From Macrococcus capreoli (lineage in GTDB: Bacteria; Bacillota; Bacilli; Staphylococcales; Staphylococcaceae), in contig NZ_JAOTIS010000003.1 in NCBI RefSeq assembly GCF_025628935.1, forward strand, positions 62,001 through 126,000: a stretch of DNA of 64,000 nt. Reading direction: 5' to 3'. Each line of letters opens with the position of its first letter. Position 1 is the first letter of the stretch. Below, piece after piece: positions 37,757 to 46,886 of the stretch. Below the pieces are notes generated by a model. The model saw nothing but the letters and a program-made list of their open reading frames with translations. It searched no databases and had not been told where the DNA came from. The translations under genes were made by a program, and so were the position numbers.

Positions 37757-38644
37757 TTACGCTCTAGGATGTGTATTTTTATATACCTCTCGAATTTGTT
37801 TCTTACTGATATGGGTATATAATTGTGTTGTTGAAATATCGGCATGTCCTAACATCTCCTGCACAGCGCGTAAATCTGCGCCATTTTCAAGTAAGTGTGT
37901 AGCAAAAGAATGACGTAGCGTATGTGGCGTTAATTTTTTATTAATCCCAGCATCGACTTTAATCTGGCGCATAATTTTCCAGAAGCCCTGGCGTGTCAAT
38001 CGCTTGCCATGGAAATTTAAAAACAAGCTATCCGTCATTTCTTTTTTGAGCATTTTATAGCGTGTTGACTTGATGTATGATTCCAGTAATTGAATCATAT
38101 TGTCACCAATCGGGATAATGCGTTCTTTATTACCTTTCCCAAATACACGCACAAATCCCATCACAGTATTCACATCGTCTACGTTCAAATTGATTAACTC
38201 AGAAACACGCATACCCGTCGCATATAATAATTCAAGCATTGCCTGATCTCGTTTACCCGTTAATTTTGATGTATCCGGTGTTGATAAAAATGCATCAACT
38301 TCTTCAATAGACAAAATATCAGGTAAACTGCGTTCGTATTTCGGTGCTTCTAATATGACTGTTGGGTCTTTCGCAGCGTATTTTTCACGCAATGCAAACT
38401 GATGAAAGCCACGAATCGTTGCTGACATACGGGCTAATGTTTTTGCCGATTTCCCTTGATCTTTTAAATATCCTAAAAATAATGTAATGGTAAACCGATC
38501 AATATTATCGATATTACCTATCTTTTCTTGTTCTAAAAATGTTTGATAATGTTTTAAGTCGCGGCGATATGCAGCGATTGTATTTTTGCTCAAACCTTTT
38601 TCTATCATAATAAAATGAAGATATTCATCAATAATCATTTGCAT
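37757..38644 (-). CDS. xerD: Tyrosine recombinase XerD
   Basis: Site-specific recombinase that with XerC resolves chromosome dimers at dif. The 295 residues have the N-terminal SAM-like DNA-binding domain (about 1-90) and a catalytic domain with R146, H241, R244, H267 and the nucleophile Y276. GAGGTG precedes ATG 38644. No dif-like site is seen nearby. It is followed by a small membrane protein in the same operon. Confidence 0.95.
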   Translation of the reverse strand: MQMIIDEYLHFIMIEKGLSKNTIAAYRRDLKHYQTFLEQEKIGNIDNIDRFTITLFLGYLKDQGKSAKTLARMSATIRGFHQFALREKYAAKDPTVILEAPKYERSLPDILSIEEVDAFLSTPDTSKLTGKRDQAMLELLYATGMRVSELINLNVDDVNTVMGFVRVFGKGNKERIIPIGDNMIQLLESYIKSTRYKMLKKEMTDSLFLNFHGKRLTRQGFWKIMRQIKVDAGINKKLTPHTLRHSFATHLLENGADLRAVQEMLGHADISTTQLYTHISKKQIREVYKNTHPRA

Positions 38645-38703
38645 AACATCACCTCGCTATCTAGTTTACCATAATAATTATATTAGCAACTAAAATATTC
38701 ACG

Positions 38704-38738
38704 CAAAAATAAAACTGAGACATCATTGTCTCAGTTGC
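38704..38738 (-). terminator. Terminator downstream of fur
   Basis: Perfect 10-bp stem AACTGAGACA/TGTCTCAGTT, four-base loop, T-rich tail on the minus strand. Confidence 0.9.
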
Positions 38739-38754
38739 TTAACAGTAAAAGTGA

Positions 38755-39234
38755 TTATTCAGTTATTTTTTTATTCAAATCTTCAGGTTTTACCCCTTTA
38801 TCAATGCATTTTTTACAAATGCCATGGAAAGTCAAACGATGATCCATTATTAAGAAGTGATAATCCGCTTCAACTTTCTTTTCAACTTCATCGAGTAAAT
38901 CTTCTTCGATTTCATCGACATCACCACAACTCATACAGACAAGATGGTGATGGAAGTGTTTCGCACCTTCTTTTCTCAAGTCAAAACGCGCCACACCGTC
39001 TCCGAAATTAATCTTATCTACAATTTTAAGTTCTGCTAATAATTCTAAAGTACGGTAAACCGTTGCTAAACCGATTTCTGGTGCACGTTCTTTAACTTTT
39101 AAGAATACATCTTCAGCACTTAAATGATCTGCTTCATTTTCTAATAATACGGTCACTGTCGCTTCCCTTTGAGGGGTTAATTTGTAAGAAGCATCATGTA
39201 GCTGCTCTTTAATTCTATTTATTCTTTCTTGCAT
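38755..39234 (-). CDS. fur: Ferric uptake regulator Fur
   Basis: Metal-dependent repressor of the Fur family, most likely Fur itself by its staphylococcal location next to xerD and nudF. The 159 residues have a winged-helix domain (about 1-85, with LATVYRTLELL as recognition region), the metal-site segment HFHHHLVC (93-100), and structural zinc cysteines C100, C103, C140 and C143. The ATG at 39234 follows AGGAG. PerR or Zur is less likely because of position. Confidence 0.9.
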   Translation of the reverse strand: MQERINRIKEQLHDASYKLTPQREATVTVLLENEADHLSAEDVFLKVKERAPEIGLATVYRTLELLAELKIVDKINFGDGVARFDLRKEGAKHFHHHLVCMSCGDVDEIEEDLLDEVEKKVEADYHFLIMDHRLTFHGICKKCIDKGVKPEDLNKKITE

Positions 39235-39332
39235 TACTAACACTCCTAAAGGTTACGATTGATATATATAAAATATCAGTATTTGACTATTAAAGCAAGA
39301 AAAAATAATAGCTATTTTAGAATAATTATAAT

Positions 39333-39872
39333 CTAACAATAATCTTTTGATAAACTTAAATATTGAATCGCTATGATCGTTTTTGCATCTTTTATTTTTC
39401 CTTGTCGAATCCAATCGTTTGCCTCTTCTAAAGTTAACCAATGTTTAATCACGAATTCGTCATCATCTGCTTCTAATGTGTTAGATTCAATTAAATCACC
39501 CGCTTGATATAATGAAATAAACTCATCACAAAAGCCTGGAGAAACATAAAATTCACTTACCAGCTCCATAGCGTTTGATGTATAACCCGTTTCCTCTTCT
39601 AATTCACGTAGTGCTGTATTACATCGTGGTTCTCCTGGTTCAACTTTACCGGCAGGCAATTCTATTAAACTGGATTCCATTGCCTTTCTAAATTGTTCAA
39701 CGAGCAGTAGCTTATGATCTTTCATTGCAATGATGGCTACAGCGCCAGGATGTAGCACAACTTCGCGAACACTTTCTTTACCATTCGGTAATGCCACGCG
39801 ATGTTTTTCAACAGTGATGACTTTCCCATTCATAATCGCTTCTTTATGAATCGTACGTTCTGTTAAATCCAT
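39333..39872 (-). CDS. nudF: ADP-ribose pyrophosphatase (Nudix)
   Basis: Hydrolyses ADP-ribose to AMP and ribose 5-phosphate. The 179 residues contain a complete Nudix box at 75-97 (G75, E81, R89-E90-L-E92-E93-E94, G96), preceded by the ELPAGKVEPG substrate loop. The ATG at 39872 follows AAAGGAG; a longer frame to 39923 has no site. Transcribed upstream of fur on the same strand. Confidence 0.92.
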   Translation of the reverse strand: MDLTERTIHKEAIMNGKVITVEKHRVALPNGKESVREVVLHPGAVAIIAMKDHKLLLVEQFRKAMESSLIELPAGKVEPGEPRCNTALRELEEETGYTSNAMELVSEFYVSPGFCDEFISLYQAGDLIESNTLEADDDEFVIKHWLTLEEANDWIRQGKIKDAKTIIAIQYLSLSKDYC

Positions 39873-39936
39873 ATTAATACACTCCTTTATTTTTACGTGA
39901 TAAACTATATTTATTATAACCAATGGAGGTCAGGAC

Positions 39937-40854
39937 ATGAAATTTAATACGACGAAAAGTGGCATAAAATTTTCAGAGCTCGGGTTTGGTGCGATGAATT
40001 TACCTAATGACGCTATAGATAGCCAGTATATATTAGATCAGGCTGTTGATTTAGGTATTACATATATTGATACAGCAGATTTATATCAAAAAGGGCAAAA
40101 CGAAAAAAATATCGGACATTTTATTAAACAATCTAAAAAACGCGATCAAATTACTTTAGCATCCAAAGTCGGTAATCGCTTTAATATGGTAAACGATGAT
40201 GTGCAATGGGATCCTTCTAAGGCACATATTAAACAAAGTATTCACGAAAGTTTAAAGCGACTGGAAACAGATTATTTAGATTTATATATGCTACATGGCG
40301 GTACAATCGAAGATCAAATGGATGAGACCATTGAAACTTTCGAGAACCTAAAAAAAGAAGGGTTAATTCGAGCTTACGGTATTAGCTCAATCCGCCCCAA
40401 TGTAATTGATTATTATTTAAAGCATAGTCAAATCGATACAATAATGATGCAGTTTAACTTCATCGATAACCGTCCGACAGATTTAATCGATGCAATTCAA
40501 TCTGAAAATGTAAAAATTTTGGCTCGTGGTCCTTTAATGAAAGGTCTTCTAACAGATCAGTCCGAAGCAGTGCTCAATAAGAAGTTTAGAGAGGGTACGT
40601 TAGGATTAACTTACGATACAATAAAAGAAGGGGTACAAATTGCACAACAAATTGCGCCGCTTCAGCAGGCAGTATATCAGTACTTATCATCATATGATGT
40701 TGCCTCGATTGTTAATGGAGCTTCTACCGTTGAACAATTAAAAGCGAATGTAAGAGCATATGAACAGATGAAAGACGACCCAATCGAAACAGATGCATTA
40801 AATCAAATGATACATGCTTTCAAATCAATCCAATACGAGGATCATTTAGTATGA
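39937..40854 (+). CDS. Aldo-keto reductase family oxidoreductase
   Basis: NADPH-dependent carbonyl reductase of the AKR fold (TIM barrel). The 305 residues contain D46-region YIDTADLYQKG (Asp and Tyr of the catalytic tetrad), the lysine in ASKVG and the histidine in YMLHGG. The cofactor loop ARGPLMKGLL and the C-terminal ASTVEQL are typical. GGAGG precedes ATG 39937. It overlaps the downstream hydrolase by four bases (ATGA). Substrate unknown. Confidence 0.9.
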   Translation: MKFNTTKSGIKFSELGFGAMNLPNDAIDSQYILDQAVDLGITYIDTADLYQKGQNEKNIGHFIKQSKKRDQITLASKVGNRFNMVNDDVQWDPSKAHIKQSIHESLKRLETDYLDLYMLHGGTIEDQMDETIETFENLKKEGLIRAYGISSIRPNVIDYYLKHSQIDTIMMQFNFIDNRPTDLIDAIQSENVKILARGPLMKGLLTDQSEAVLNKKFREGTLGLTYDTIKEGVQIAQQIAPLQQAVYQYLSSYDVASIVNGASTVEQLKANVRAYEQMKDDPIETDALNQMIHAFKSIQYEDHLV

Positions 40855-41828
40855 ACAATAAATTATTAAGTAGAACGTTGCTTGGTGTTTCACTTGCATC
40901 TGGAATTACATCTAGTGTTGTTGGACTTGTTGCTTCAAATTATGTATTAAACTTTAAATTAAGAGATGTTGAAGTCATTCGACGCAGAGAAATTAAAGCG
41001 AAACGGTTAGATGTTGATGCGTTTAATGCGATGCATCCAATTGACGTAACGATTCCGTCTCGAAATGGTTACAATTTAAGTGCAACAGTTGTAAAACCAT
41101 ATGAACATCAGCATTGGATGATATTTTGTCATGGTGTTACAGAGAACAAAATAACGAGTATCAAATATTTAAACCTATTTAAAGATTTAGGATTTAACGG
41201 GATTATATTTGATCATCGTAGACACGGTGAAAGTGGAGGTAGTCATAGTACATACGGCTACTATGAAAAGAAAGATTTAGAATCTGTTATCGCCTATTTG
41301 AAAGAACAATATGGATACGATATTACATTCGGCGTGCACGGTGAATCAATGGGTGCCGCGACGACACTGTTATATGCAGGGGAACTCGCAAACGAAGCTG
41401 CATTTTATGTATCAGATTGTGCATTTTCAAATTTCGCTAAATTATTAACACAAATCATTGAGCAGAAATCAGTAATCGGCAGCGGATTCGTCTTATCTGC
41501 TTTAAATCAAATGTTAAAAATAAGAACGCACTTTTCATTAAAACAAATATCACCAATTGATGTTATTCATAATGTCGAGCAGCCGATATTATTTATACAT
41601 TCTAAACCAGATGTCTTTATTCCCTATACGCACTCGGTAGACTTGTACAACAAAAAGAGAGGTCCTAAAATGCGCTGGTATCCAGAGCATGGCGGTCATG
41701 CCGCAAGCTATAATGTTAATCCGATTACGTATAAACATAAAGTCGAAACTTTCTTAAAAACGTATGATTTATTACCACCGCAGCAAGATGAGACAATTGA
41801 TAAAATAAAATCAAAAAAGAAAAAATAA
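40851..41828 (+). CDS. Alpha/beta hydrolase, membrane-anchored
   Basis: Serine hydrolase with an N-terminal hydrophobic segment (about 7-33) that may anchor it. The 325 residues show the oxyanion motif FCHGVTENK, nucleophile elbow GESMGAA, an aspartate in HSKPDVFIPY and the histidine in EHGGHAASY, so the triad is complete. The lysine-rich C-terminus (KSKKKK) is notable. Coupled to the aldo-keto reductase gene. Substrate unknown. Confidence 0.88.
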   Translation: MNNKLLSRTLLGVSLASGITSSVVGLVASNYVLNFKLRDVEVIRRREIKAKRLDVDAFNAMHPIDVTIPSRNGYNLSATVVKPYEHQHWMIFCHGVTENKITSIKYLNLFKDLGFNGIIFDHRRHGESGGSHSTYGYYEKKDLESVIAYLKEQYGYDITFGVHGESMGAATTLLYAGELANEAAFYVSDCAFSNFAKLLTQIIEQKSVIGSGFVLSALNQMLKIRTHFSLKQISPIDVIHNVEQPILFIHSKPDVFIPYTHSVDLYNKKRGPKMRWYPEHGGHAASYNVNPITYKHKVETFLKTYDLLPPQQDETIDKIKSKKKK

Positions 41829-41838
41829 TACAATAAAT

Positions 41839-41890
41839 AGAGTAACGTCTAAGACGACAACGTCTGCACAGTTACTCTTATTTTTTTGTC
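41839..41890. terminator. Bidirectional terminator between hydrolase and SDR genes
   Basis: GAGTAAC and GTTACTC arms with an inner AGACG/CGTCT stem, T-run on the right and TATTTATTG-type sequence on the left. Confidence 0.8.
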
Positions 41891-42633
41891 ATAAAATAAC
41901 GATAAAATACTTTTTCAAATGTTCTTGGTGCCAATCCATATAGTCTTAAACCGATATCCATCCATTGCGGTAAGTTCAATTCTTTTTTTTTCTTAAACAT
42001 CGCATCAATAATGCGCTCACCTAAATCATTCACATCCAGTTGCACGTGTTCAGCTAAATGGTTAACGGGTTTTCCTTTATTTGCTTTTGTAATAAATTGC
42101 GTATTCACGGGTCCAGTATTAACATTCAGGAAATGAATTTGACGTGATTCCATTCGTAACGCATTCATCACTTGATTTAAACCAGCTTTTGAAGCTGAAT
42201 AAATCGCGCCGTAGGGTGTTGTTACAAAAGCTGATTGACTGCCAATTGTAACGACCATACCCCCTTCATGCATGTTTCGAACGACATGCTTCGTCAAAAT
42301 AACTGTTTGTGTTAAATTCACATGAATCATATCATGAATAAGCTGATCACTTTGATTGATCAGCGCACTATAATCCGCAAATCCAGTGCAATTCAACAAA
42401 TAATCAAAGTGGACTTGCTCATTAATCCAGGTGATGACTTGATTAAAATCATCAGTATTATTAAAGTCTACTTTGCGAACATTCAATTGAGGATAAAGTT
42501 GTTGTAACGGCTGGAGTTGTGCAACATTGCGCCCTATCGCAGTGACATGTGCACCGCGGGCTAAACAAATGTTAGTCAACGTTAAACCTAATCCACTTGT
42601 TGCTCCAGTTATTAAGATTTTTTTACCGATCAT
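41878..42633 (-). CDS. Short-chain dehydrogenase/reductase
   Basis: NAD(P)-dependent oxidoreductase of the classical SDR family, 251 residues. The cofactor motif TGATSGLG (about 9-16), NCTG in place of the usual NNAG (about 82), catalytic serine in IGSQSAF and YSASK are present, giving an intact Ser-Tyr-Lys triad. The ATG at 42633 has GGTGAAG upstream. It resembles Bacillus YqjQ-type enzymes, but the substrate is not known. Confidence 0.9.
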   Translation of the reverse strand: MIGKKILITGATSGLGLTLTNICLARGAHVTAIGRNVAQLQPLQQLYPQLNVRKVDFNNTDDFNQVITWINEQVHFDYLLNCTGFADYSALINQSDQLIHDMIHVNLTQTVILTKHVVRNMHEGGMVVTIGSQSAFVTTPYGAIYSASKAGLNQVMNALRMESRQIHFLNVNTGPVNTQFITKANKGKPVNHLAEHVQLDVNDLGERIIDAMFKKKKELNLPQWMDIGLRLYGLAPRTFEKVFYRYFMTKK

Positions 42634-42738
42634 GCGCTTCACCACATTTCTTTATGTTTCGACATACTATGTCAAAATTGTATTTTATACTTATCAATCT
42701 TATAATAATATAAACGAACATGCTAGGAGGCATAATGG

Positions 42739-43542
42739 ATGAAGATTGTTTTTTACGGTTCTGGCAATATGGCTAGTGCGATATTTAATGGATTAATTGA
42801 AAGTAAAACTGTTAAAGGTGAAGAAATACATTTAACAAATAGAAGTGATGAAGAAGAATTAAAGCGTATACAAGCGAAACTCAACACACAGTATTCTTAT
42901 GACGATGAAGCGTTACTTAAAGATGCGGATTTTGTTTTCTTAGCCGTAAAACCGCATGATTTCGATTCAGTTGTAATACGCATTAAACCACATCTTAATC
43001 AGCACAATAAATTTGTGTCGATGATGGCAGGTGTGCCAATTGATCAAATCAAAACGAAATTACAAACCGCTAATCCAATTGCACGAATTATGCCGAATAC
43101 AAATGCACAAGTTCAGCAATCTGTGACTGGCATTTCATTTTCTAATAATTTTGAAACGCAAGATAAAAAATATTTATTTAATTTATTAGATGCGTTCGGT
43201 ACATCGATTGAAGTTGAAGAAGACTCTTTACATGATGTTACTGCGATTACCGGCAGCGGTCCTGCATTCTTATATTATATGTACGAGCAATATATTAGTG
43301 CAGCGAATCAACTTGGTTTATCAAGAGAGGACACTGATATTGCAGTACGTAATTTAATTATCGGGACTGCCAAAATGTTAGAAAATAGCGAGTTATCATT
43401 AGATCAACTGCGAGAGAATATTACATCTAAAGGTGGTACAACGAAAGCTGGTTTGGATGCTTTAGCAAAACACCCGATAGAAGCAATATTTGTTGACTGC
43501 TTAAATGAAGCACTGAATCGCAGTAAAGAACTAGGAAAATAA
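42739..43542 (+). CDS. proC: Pyrroline-5-carboxylate reductase
   Basis: Last step of proline synthesis, reducing pyrroline-5-carboxylate with NAD(P)H. The 267 residues have the N-terminal FYGSGNMASAI dinucleotide loop, the VKPHD segment, and the C-terminal signature ITGSGPAFLY plus TSKGGTTKAGLDAL. AGGAGG precedes ATG 42739. It is monocistronic. A TTCGACA sequence lies in the divergent region upstream (42658-42664). Confidence 0.95.
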   Translation: MKIVFYGSGNMASAIFNGLIESKTVKGEEIHLTNRSDEEELKRIQAKLNTQYSYDDEALLKDADFVFLAVKPHDFDSVVIRIKPHLNQHNKFVSMMAGVPIDQIKTKLQTANPIARIMPNTNAQVQQSVTGISFSNNFETQDKKYLFNLLDAFGTSIEVEEDSLHDVTAITGSGPAFLYYMYEQYISAANQLGLSREDTDIAVRNLIIGTAKMLENSELSLDQLRENITSKGGTTKAGLDALAKHPIEAIFVDCLNEALNRSKELGK

Positions 43543-43555
43543 AAATAGCATTGAG

Positions 43556-43602
43556 ATAAAAAGCACTTAGAAAATCATTTCATTTTCTAAGTGCTTTCTT
43601 CA
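43556..43602. terminator. Bidirectional terminator between proC and rnz
   Basis: Perfect 15-bp stem beginning AAAGCACTTAGAAAA around a short loop, with A-rich left flank and T-rich right flank. Confidence 0.9.
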
Positions 43603-43603
43603 T

Positions 43604-44524
43604 TTATATTTCAAAGCTATCAAAGTCATTTACAATGACAAAGTTCAATTCAGGATACTTCGCTTTAATTACTTCCGTTAGTTGCGCAATATCATTCAAG
43701 TCATATCTGTTACTCACATGATTGATAAGCACTCGCTTAACGCCACAAATGTTTGCTAATTGTGCCACATCGTCAATATGACTGTGATAATATTTATGAC
43801 TTAAATCAAGGTCCCCCTCTAAATATGTACTTTCATGTACTATTACATCTGCCTGTTCAGCTAAAGTAACTTCAGAAGGACAAGGCATCGTGTCTCCAAA
43901 TATCGCAATAACCTTCCCAGGTTTATCCGGCATTCTATAGTCTTTCGATTCGTAAGTCACGCCATCAATTTCAACATGCTCCTGTAATTTAAACTGCTGG
44001 TAAATCGGTCCTGGCATAATGCCTGCTGCGATAAGTTTGTCTGATATTAAATTGCCTTGCGTATCTGGAAATTGAATACGGTAGCCAAATGAATCAATGC
44101 CATGATGTAATTTACGAACCGTAACTTTAATTTGTTCAATGATTAATTCCTCACCGTCATGAATCTCGATAATTTCTAAAGGATAATTTAAATGCGAACC
44201 GGAAATTAATAAAGTCGTTTCAATATATGCTTTAATGCCAGTTGGGCCATATACAGTTAACGGTTTACCTTCTCCACCTTGAAAACTTCTAGAAGTCAAC
44301 AATCCAGGAAGGCCAAATATATGATCGCCATGTAAATGTGTGATAAATATTTGATCTATTTTTCCTAATTTAATATTAGTATGTAGTATTTGATGCTGAC
44401 ACGCTTCTCCTGCATCAAAAAGCCAGAAACTATTTTGGGTTGGTGCTAAAGAAAGAATGATAGTTTGTGTATTTCGTTCTTTTGTGGGTAAACCTGCACT
44501 AGTACCTAAAAATGTTATATTCAT
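43604..44524 (-). CDS. rnz: Ribonuclease Z
   Basis: Endonuclease that trims the 3' end of tRNA precursors lacking encoded CCA; the enzyme in this window that then adds CCA is Cca. The 306 residues have the metallo-beta-lactamase motif HLHGDH (63-68) and later ligands in FGDTMPC, HESTY and HYHSHIDD, plus the exosite region with GPxGI. The ATG at 44524 follows AGGTGG. Confidence 0.95.
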   Translation of the reverse strand: MNITFLGTSAGLPTKERNTQTIILSLAPTQNSFWLFDAGEACQHQILHTNIKLGKIDQIFITHLHGDHIFGLPGLLTSRSFQGGEGKPLTVYGPTGIKAYIETTLLISGSHLNYPLEIIEIHDGEELIIEQIKVTVRKLHHGIDSFGYRIQFPDTQGNLISDKLIAAGIMPGPIYQQFKLQEHVEIDGVTYESKDYRMPDKPGKVIAIFGDTMPCPSEVTLAEQADVIVHESTYLEGDLDLSHKYYHSHIDDVAQLANICGVKRVLINHVSNRYDLNDIAQLTEVIKAKYPELNFVIVNDFDSFEI

Positions 44525-44553
44525 GATCAATCCACCTTTTTTTTCATCACGTC

Positions 44554-44562
44554 ATTATAGCA
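44554..44562 (-). promoter_or_regulatory. Extended -10 promoter of rnz
   Basis: The minus strand reads TGCTATAAT, a perfect extended -10 element, 30 bases upstream of the rnz ATG. No good -35 box accompanies it. Confidence 0.55.
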
Positions 44563-44632
44563 TGTTTTAATTGTTTTTTTAGGCATTGTATGAAAAAATA
44601 AAATAGACTTTAATAGAATCGAGGTATTTATT

Positions 44633-46111
44633 TTGGATATTGAAAAGCAAAATATTCCCTGTTTGATTACAATTTTCGGTGCAACTGGTGACTTAAGTCA
44701 TCGTAAATTATTCCCATCACTTTTTCATTTATATCAACAAGATAATTTAAATGAACATGTTGCCATCATCGGTATTGGTCGTAGAGATTGGACAAACGAA
44801 AAATTCAGAACAGAAATCAAAGCATCTATCGAAAAATTTGTCAAAGATACACATAAACTGGATGCATTTTTAGAACACGTATTCTATCAATCGCACGATG
44901 TAAACAATAAAGAAAGTTACGATGCACTGCTTAAAACAGCAGAAACATTAGATCAGCAATTCGAATTAGATGGTAATCGTTTATTTTATTTAGCTATGGC
45001 ACCTGAATTCTTTGGTACCGTTTCAGATTTCTTAAAATCAAGTGGTTTAACAAAGACAAAAGGATTTAAACGTCTGATCATTGAAAAACCATTTGGTAAA
45101 GATTTAGCATCAGCTGAAAAATTAAATAATCAATTACGTAAATCCTTTAAAGAAGAAGAAATATTCCGTATTGATCATTATTTAGGTAAAGACATGGTGC
45201 AAAACATCGAAGTCATTCGATTTAGTAATGCGATGTTCGAACCACTTTGGAACAATAAATATATTTCAAATATTCAAATCACGTCGTCTGAAATATTAGG
45301 CGTAGAAGATCGTGGTGGATATTATGATAATAGTGGTGCCTTAAAAGATATGGTACAAAACCATATGTTACAAATCGTATCGCTATTAGCGATGGAGCCC
45401 CCTATTTCATTATCATCTGAGGATATTCGTAACGAAAAAGTGAAAGCACTCCGCTCTATCCGCAAAATTCAACCTGAGCATGTTAGAAGTTACTTTGTAC
45501 GTGGTCAATACGACGTTGGAGAAATTAATGGAGAGAAAGTAATTCGTTACCGTGACGAGGAAAATGTAAATCCTGAAAGTAATACACCGACTTTCGTTGC
45601 GGCAAAAGTAATGTTGGATAACTTTAGATGGGCCGGCGTACCATTTTACATTCGCACAGGAAAACGTATGAAAGAAAAGGCAATACGTGTCGTTGTAGAA
45701 TTTAAAGAAATGCCTATGAATTTATATTATCAAAAAGACAACGAACTTGATTCAAATTTACTCGTGATTAATATTCAACCTAACGAAGGGATTGAACTTC
45801 ATTTAAACGCGCGTAAATATATCGAAGGCATCGATACTGAACCTGTTAAATTATCATATGCAATGTCTGCTCAAGATAAGATGAATACAGTTGATGCATA
45901 TGAAGGCCTTATTTATGATTGCCTGAAAGGTGATGCTACGAACTTCACGCATTGGGAAGAATTAAAGGCAACATGGAGCTATGTTGATACAGTTGCTGAA
46001 TACTGGGATGCACATCCTGCACCGTTCCCGAATTATCAATCAGGATCAAATGGTCCAATTAAGAGCGAATTATTGTTAAGCCGTGATAACTTCCATTGGT
46101 GGGACGTATAA
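44633..46111 (+). CDS. zwf: Glucose-6-phosphate 1-dehydrogenase
   Basis: First step of the oxidative pentose phosphate pathway, giving NADPH. The 492 residues have the NADP loop FGATGDLSHRKL near the N-terminus, the substrate motif RIDHYLGK and the EKPFG lysine loop. It starts at a TTG with GAGG eight bases upstream. It is near gnd, the third enzyme of the pathway, but the two are transcribed separately and convergently. Confidence 0.96.
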   Translation: MDIEKQNIPCLITIFGATGDLSHRKLFPSLFHLYQQDNLNEHVAIIGIGRRDWTNEKFRTEIKASIEKFVKDTHKLDAFLEHVFYQSHDVNNKESYDALLKTAETLDQQFELDGNRLFYLAMAPEFFGTVSDFLKSSGLTKTKGFKRLIIEKPFGKDLASAEKLNNQLRKSFKEEEIFRIDHYLGKDMVQNIEVIRFSNAMFEPLWNNKYISNIQITSSEILGVEDRGGYYDNSGALKDMVQNHMLQIVSLLAMEPPISLSSEDIRNEKVKALRSIRKIQPEHVRSYFVRGQYDVGEINGEKVIRYRDEENVNPESNTPTFVAAKVMLDNFRWAGVPFYIRTGKRMKEKAIRVVVEFKEMPMNLYYQKDNELDSNLLVINIQPNEGIELHLNARKYIEGIDTEPVKLSYAMSAQDKMNTVDAYEGLIYDCLKGDATNFTHWEELKATWSYVDTVAEYWDAHPAPFPNYQSGSNGPIKSELLLSRDNFHWWDV

Positions 46112-46162
46112 ACAATACGTCAGTTAAGATAAAATATAAAAAATAATATATGCATCAAATTG

Positions 46163-46200
46163 AAGAACCTTTGAATCGATATGATTCAAAGGTTTTTAAT
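46163..46200 (+). terminator. Terminator downstream of zwf
   Basis: Perfect 12-bp stem AACCTTTGAATC/GATTCAAAGGTT, five-base loop, T-run. Confidence 0.9.
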
Positions 46201-46228
46201 GTACGGTGATTGTGTTAATATTTGAGAT

Positions 46229-46867
46229 ATGAATAAATTAAATAATAAACAATATGAAACTTATACCGATTTAGATTTTGACCGATATCTTAATATAGAA
46301 ACGATTCCTTATATCGAAACGTTTACGAACCATCATTCCAATCGATATGAACCTACGCCCTATCAAGACGTCTTACAATTATTATCGGTTACACAGCAAG
46401 ACTATCATGATTATTCATTGCTCGTTGACTTCGGTTCAGGTTTAATGCGTATTCCAATATTTATGCATAATATGTTAGGCATCGATACGATTGGCATTGA
46501 GCTCAACAAACAGTCATATTTACATGGATTAAATAACTTGAAACAATATGAATTACTGAATGGCAAATCCAATATCCAATCATTCAACCTGAATGCTACA
46601 GAATATAAATTTAAAGGCGCTGAAACACACCTATTCTTTTTTAATCCTTTCTCAGTGTTTATCTTCCAGAAAGTGATGGCGCATTTAATTGATTCATCTG
46701 TAACGCAATGTGATATCATACTTTATTATGCCAAGCCGGAATACGAAATGTATTTAAGTGATCTACCCCAATTCAAACTTAAATATACAATACCATTAAC
46801 TCACTATAAAGATGACCCATCAGAAAAAATTAATATCTATACATTTACACAAATACACAAGGATTGA
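46229..46867 (+). CDS. Putative class I SAM-dependent methyltransferase
   Basis: A 212-residue protein with a Rossmann-like SAM region: VDFGSGLMRIPI (motif I) near residue 70 and GIELNKQSY (acidic motif II) near 90, then LFFFNPFSVF in the place of motif IV. The substrate cannot be told. The start at 46229 opens MNKLNNKQYE and has only a weak ribosome site. It precedes an AraC-type regulator by 19 bases, so the two form an operon. Confidence 0.7.
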   Translation: MNKLNNKQYETYTDLDFDRYLNIETIPYIETFTNHHSNRYEPTPYQDVLQLLSVTQQDYHDYSLLVDFGSGLMRIPIFMHNMLGIDTIGIELNKQSYLHGLNNLKQYELLNGKSNIQSFNLNATEYKFKGAETHLFFFNPFSVFIFQKVMAHLIDSSVTQCDIILYYAKPEYEMYLSDLPQFKLKYTIPLTHYKDDPSEKINIYTFTQIHKD

Positions 46868-46886
46868 CCTTAGAAAAGAGTGAAAC

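Noticed and set aside
39253-39441. Minus-strand frame of 62 codons between fur and nudF
   Set aside because: Overlaps the end of nudF in another frame, no ribosome site, no recognisable pattern.
46411-46719. Minus-strand frame of 102 codons opposite the methyltransferase gene
   Set aside because: Antisense shadow; the plus-strand frame has SAM-binding motifs and operon context.
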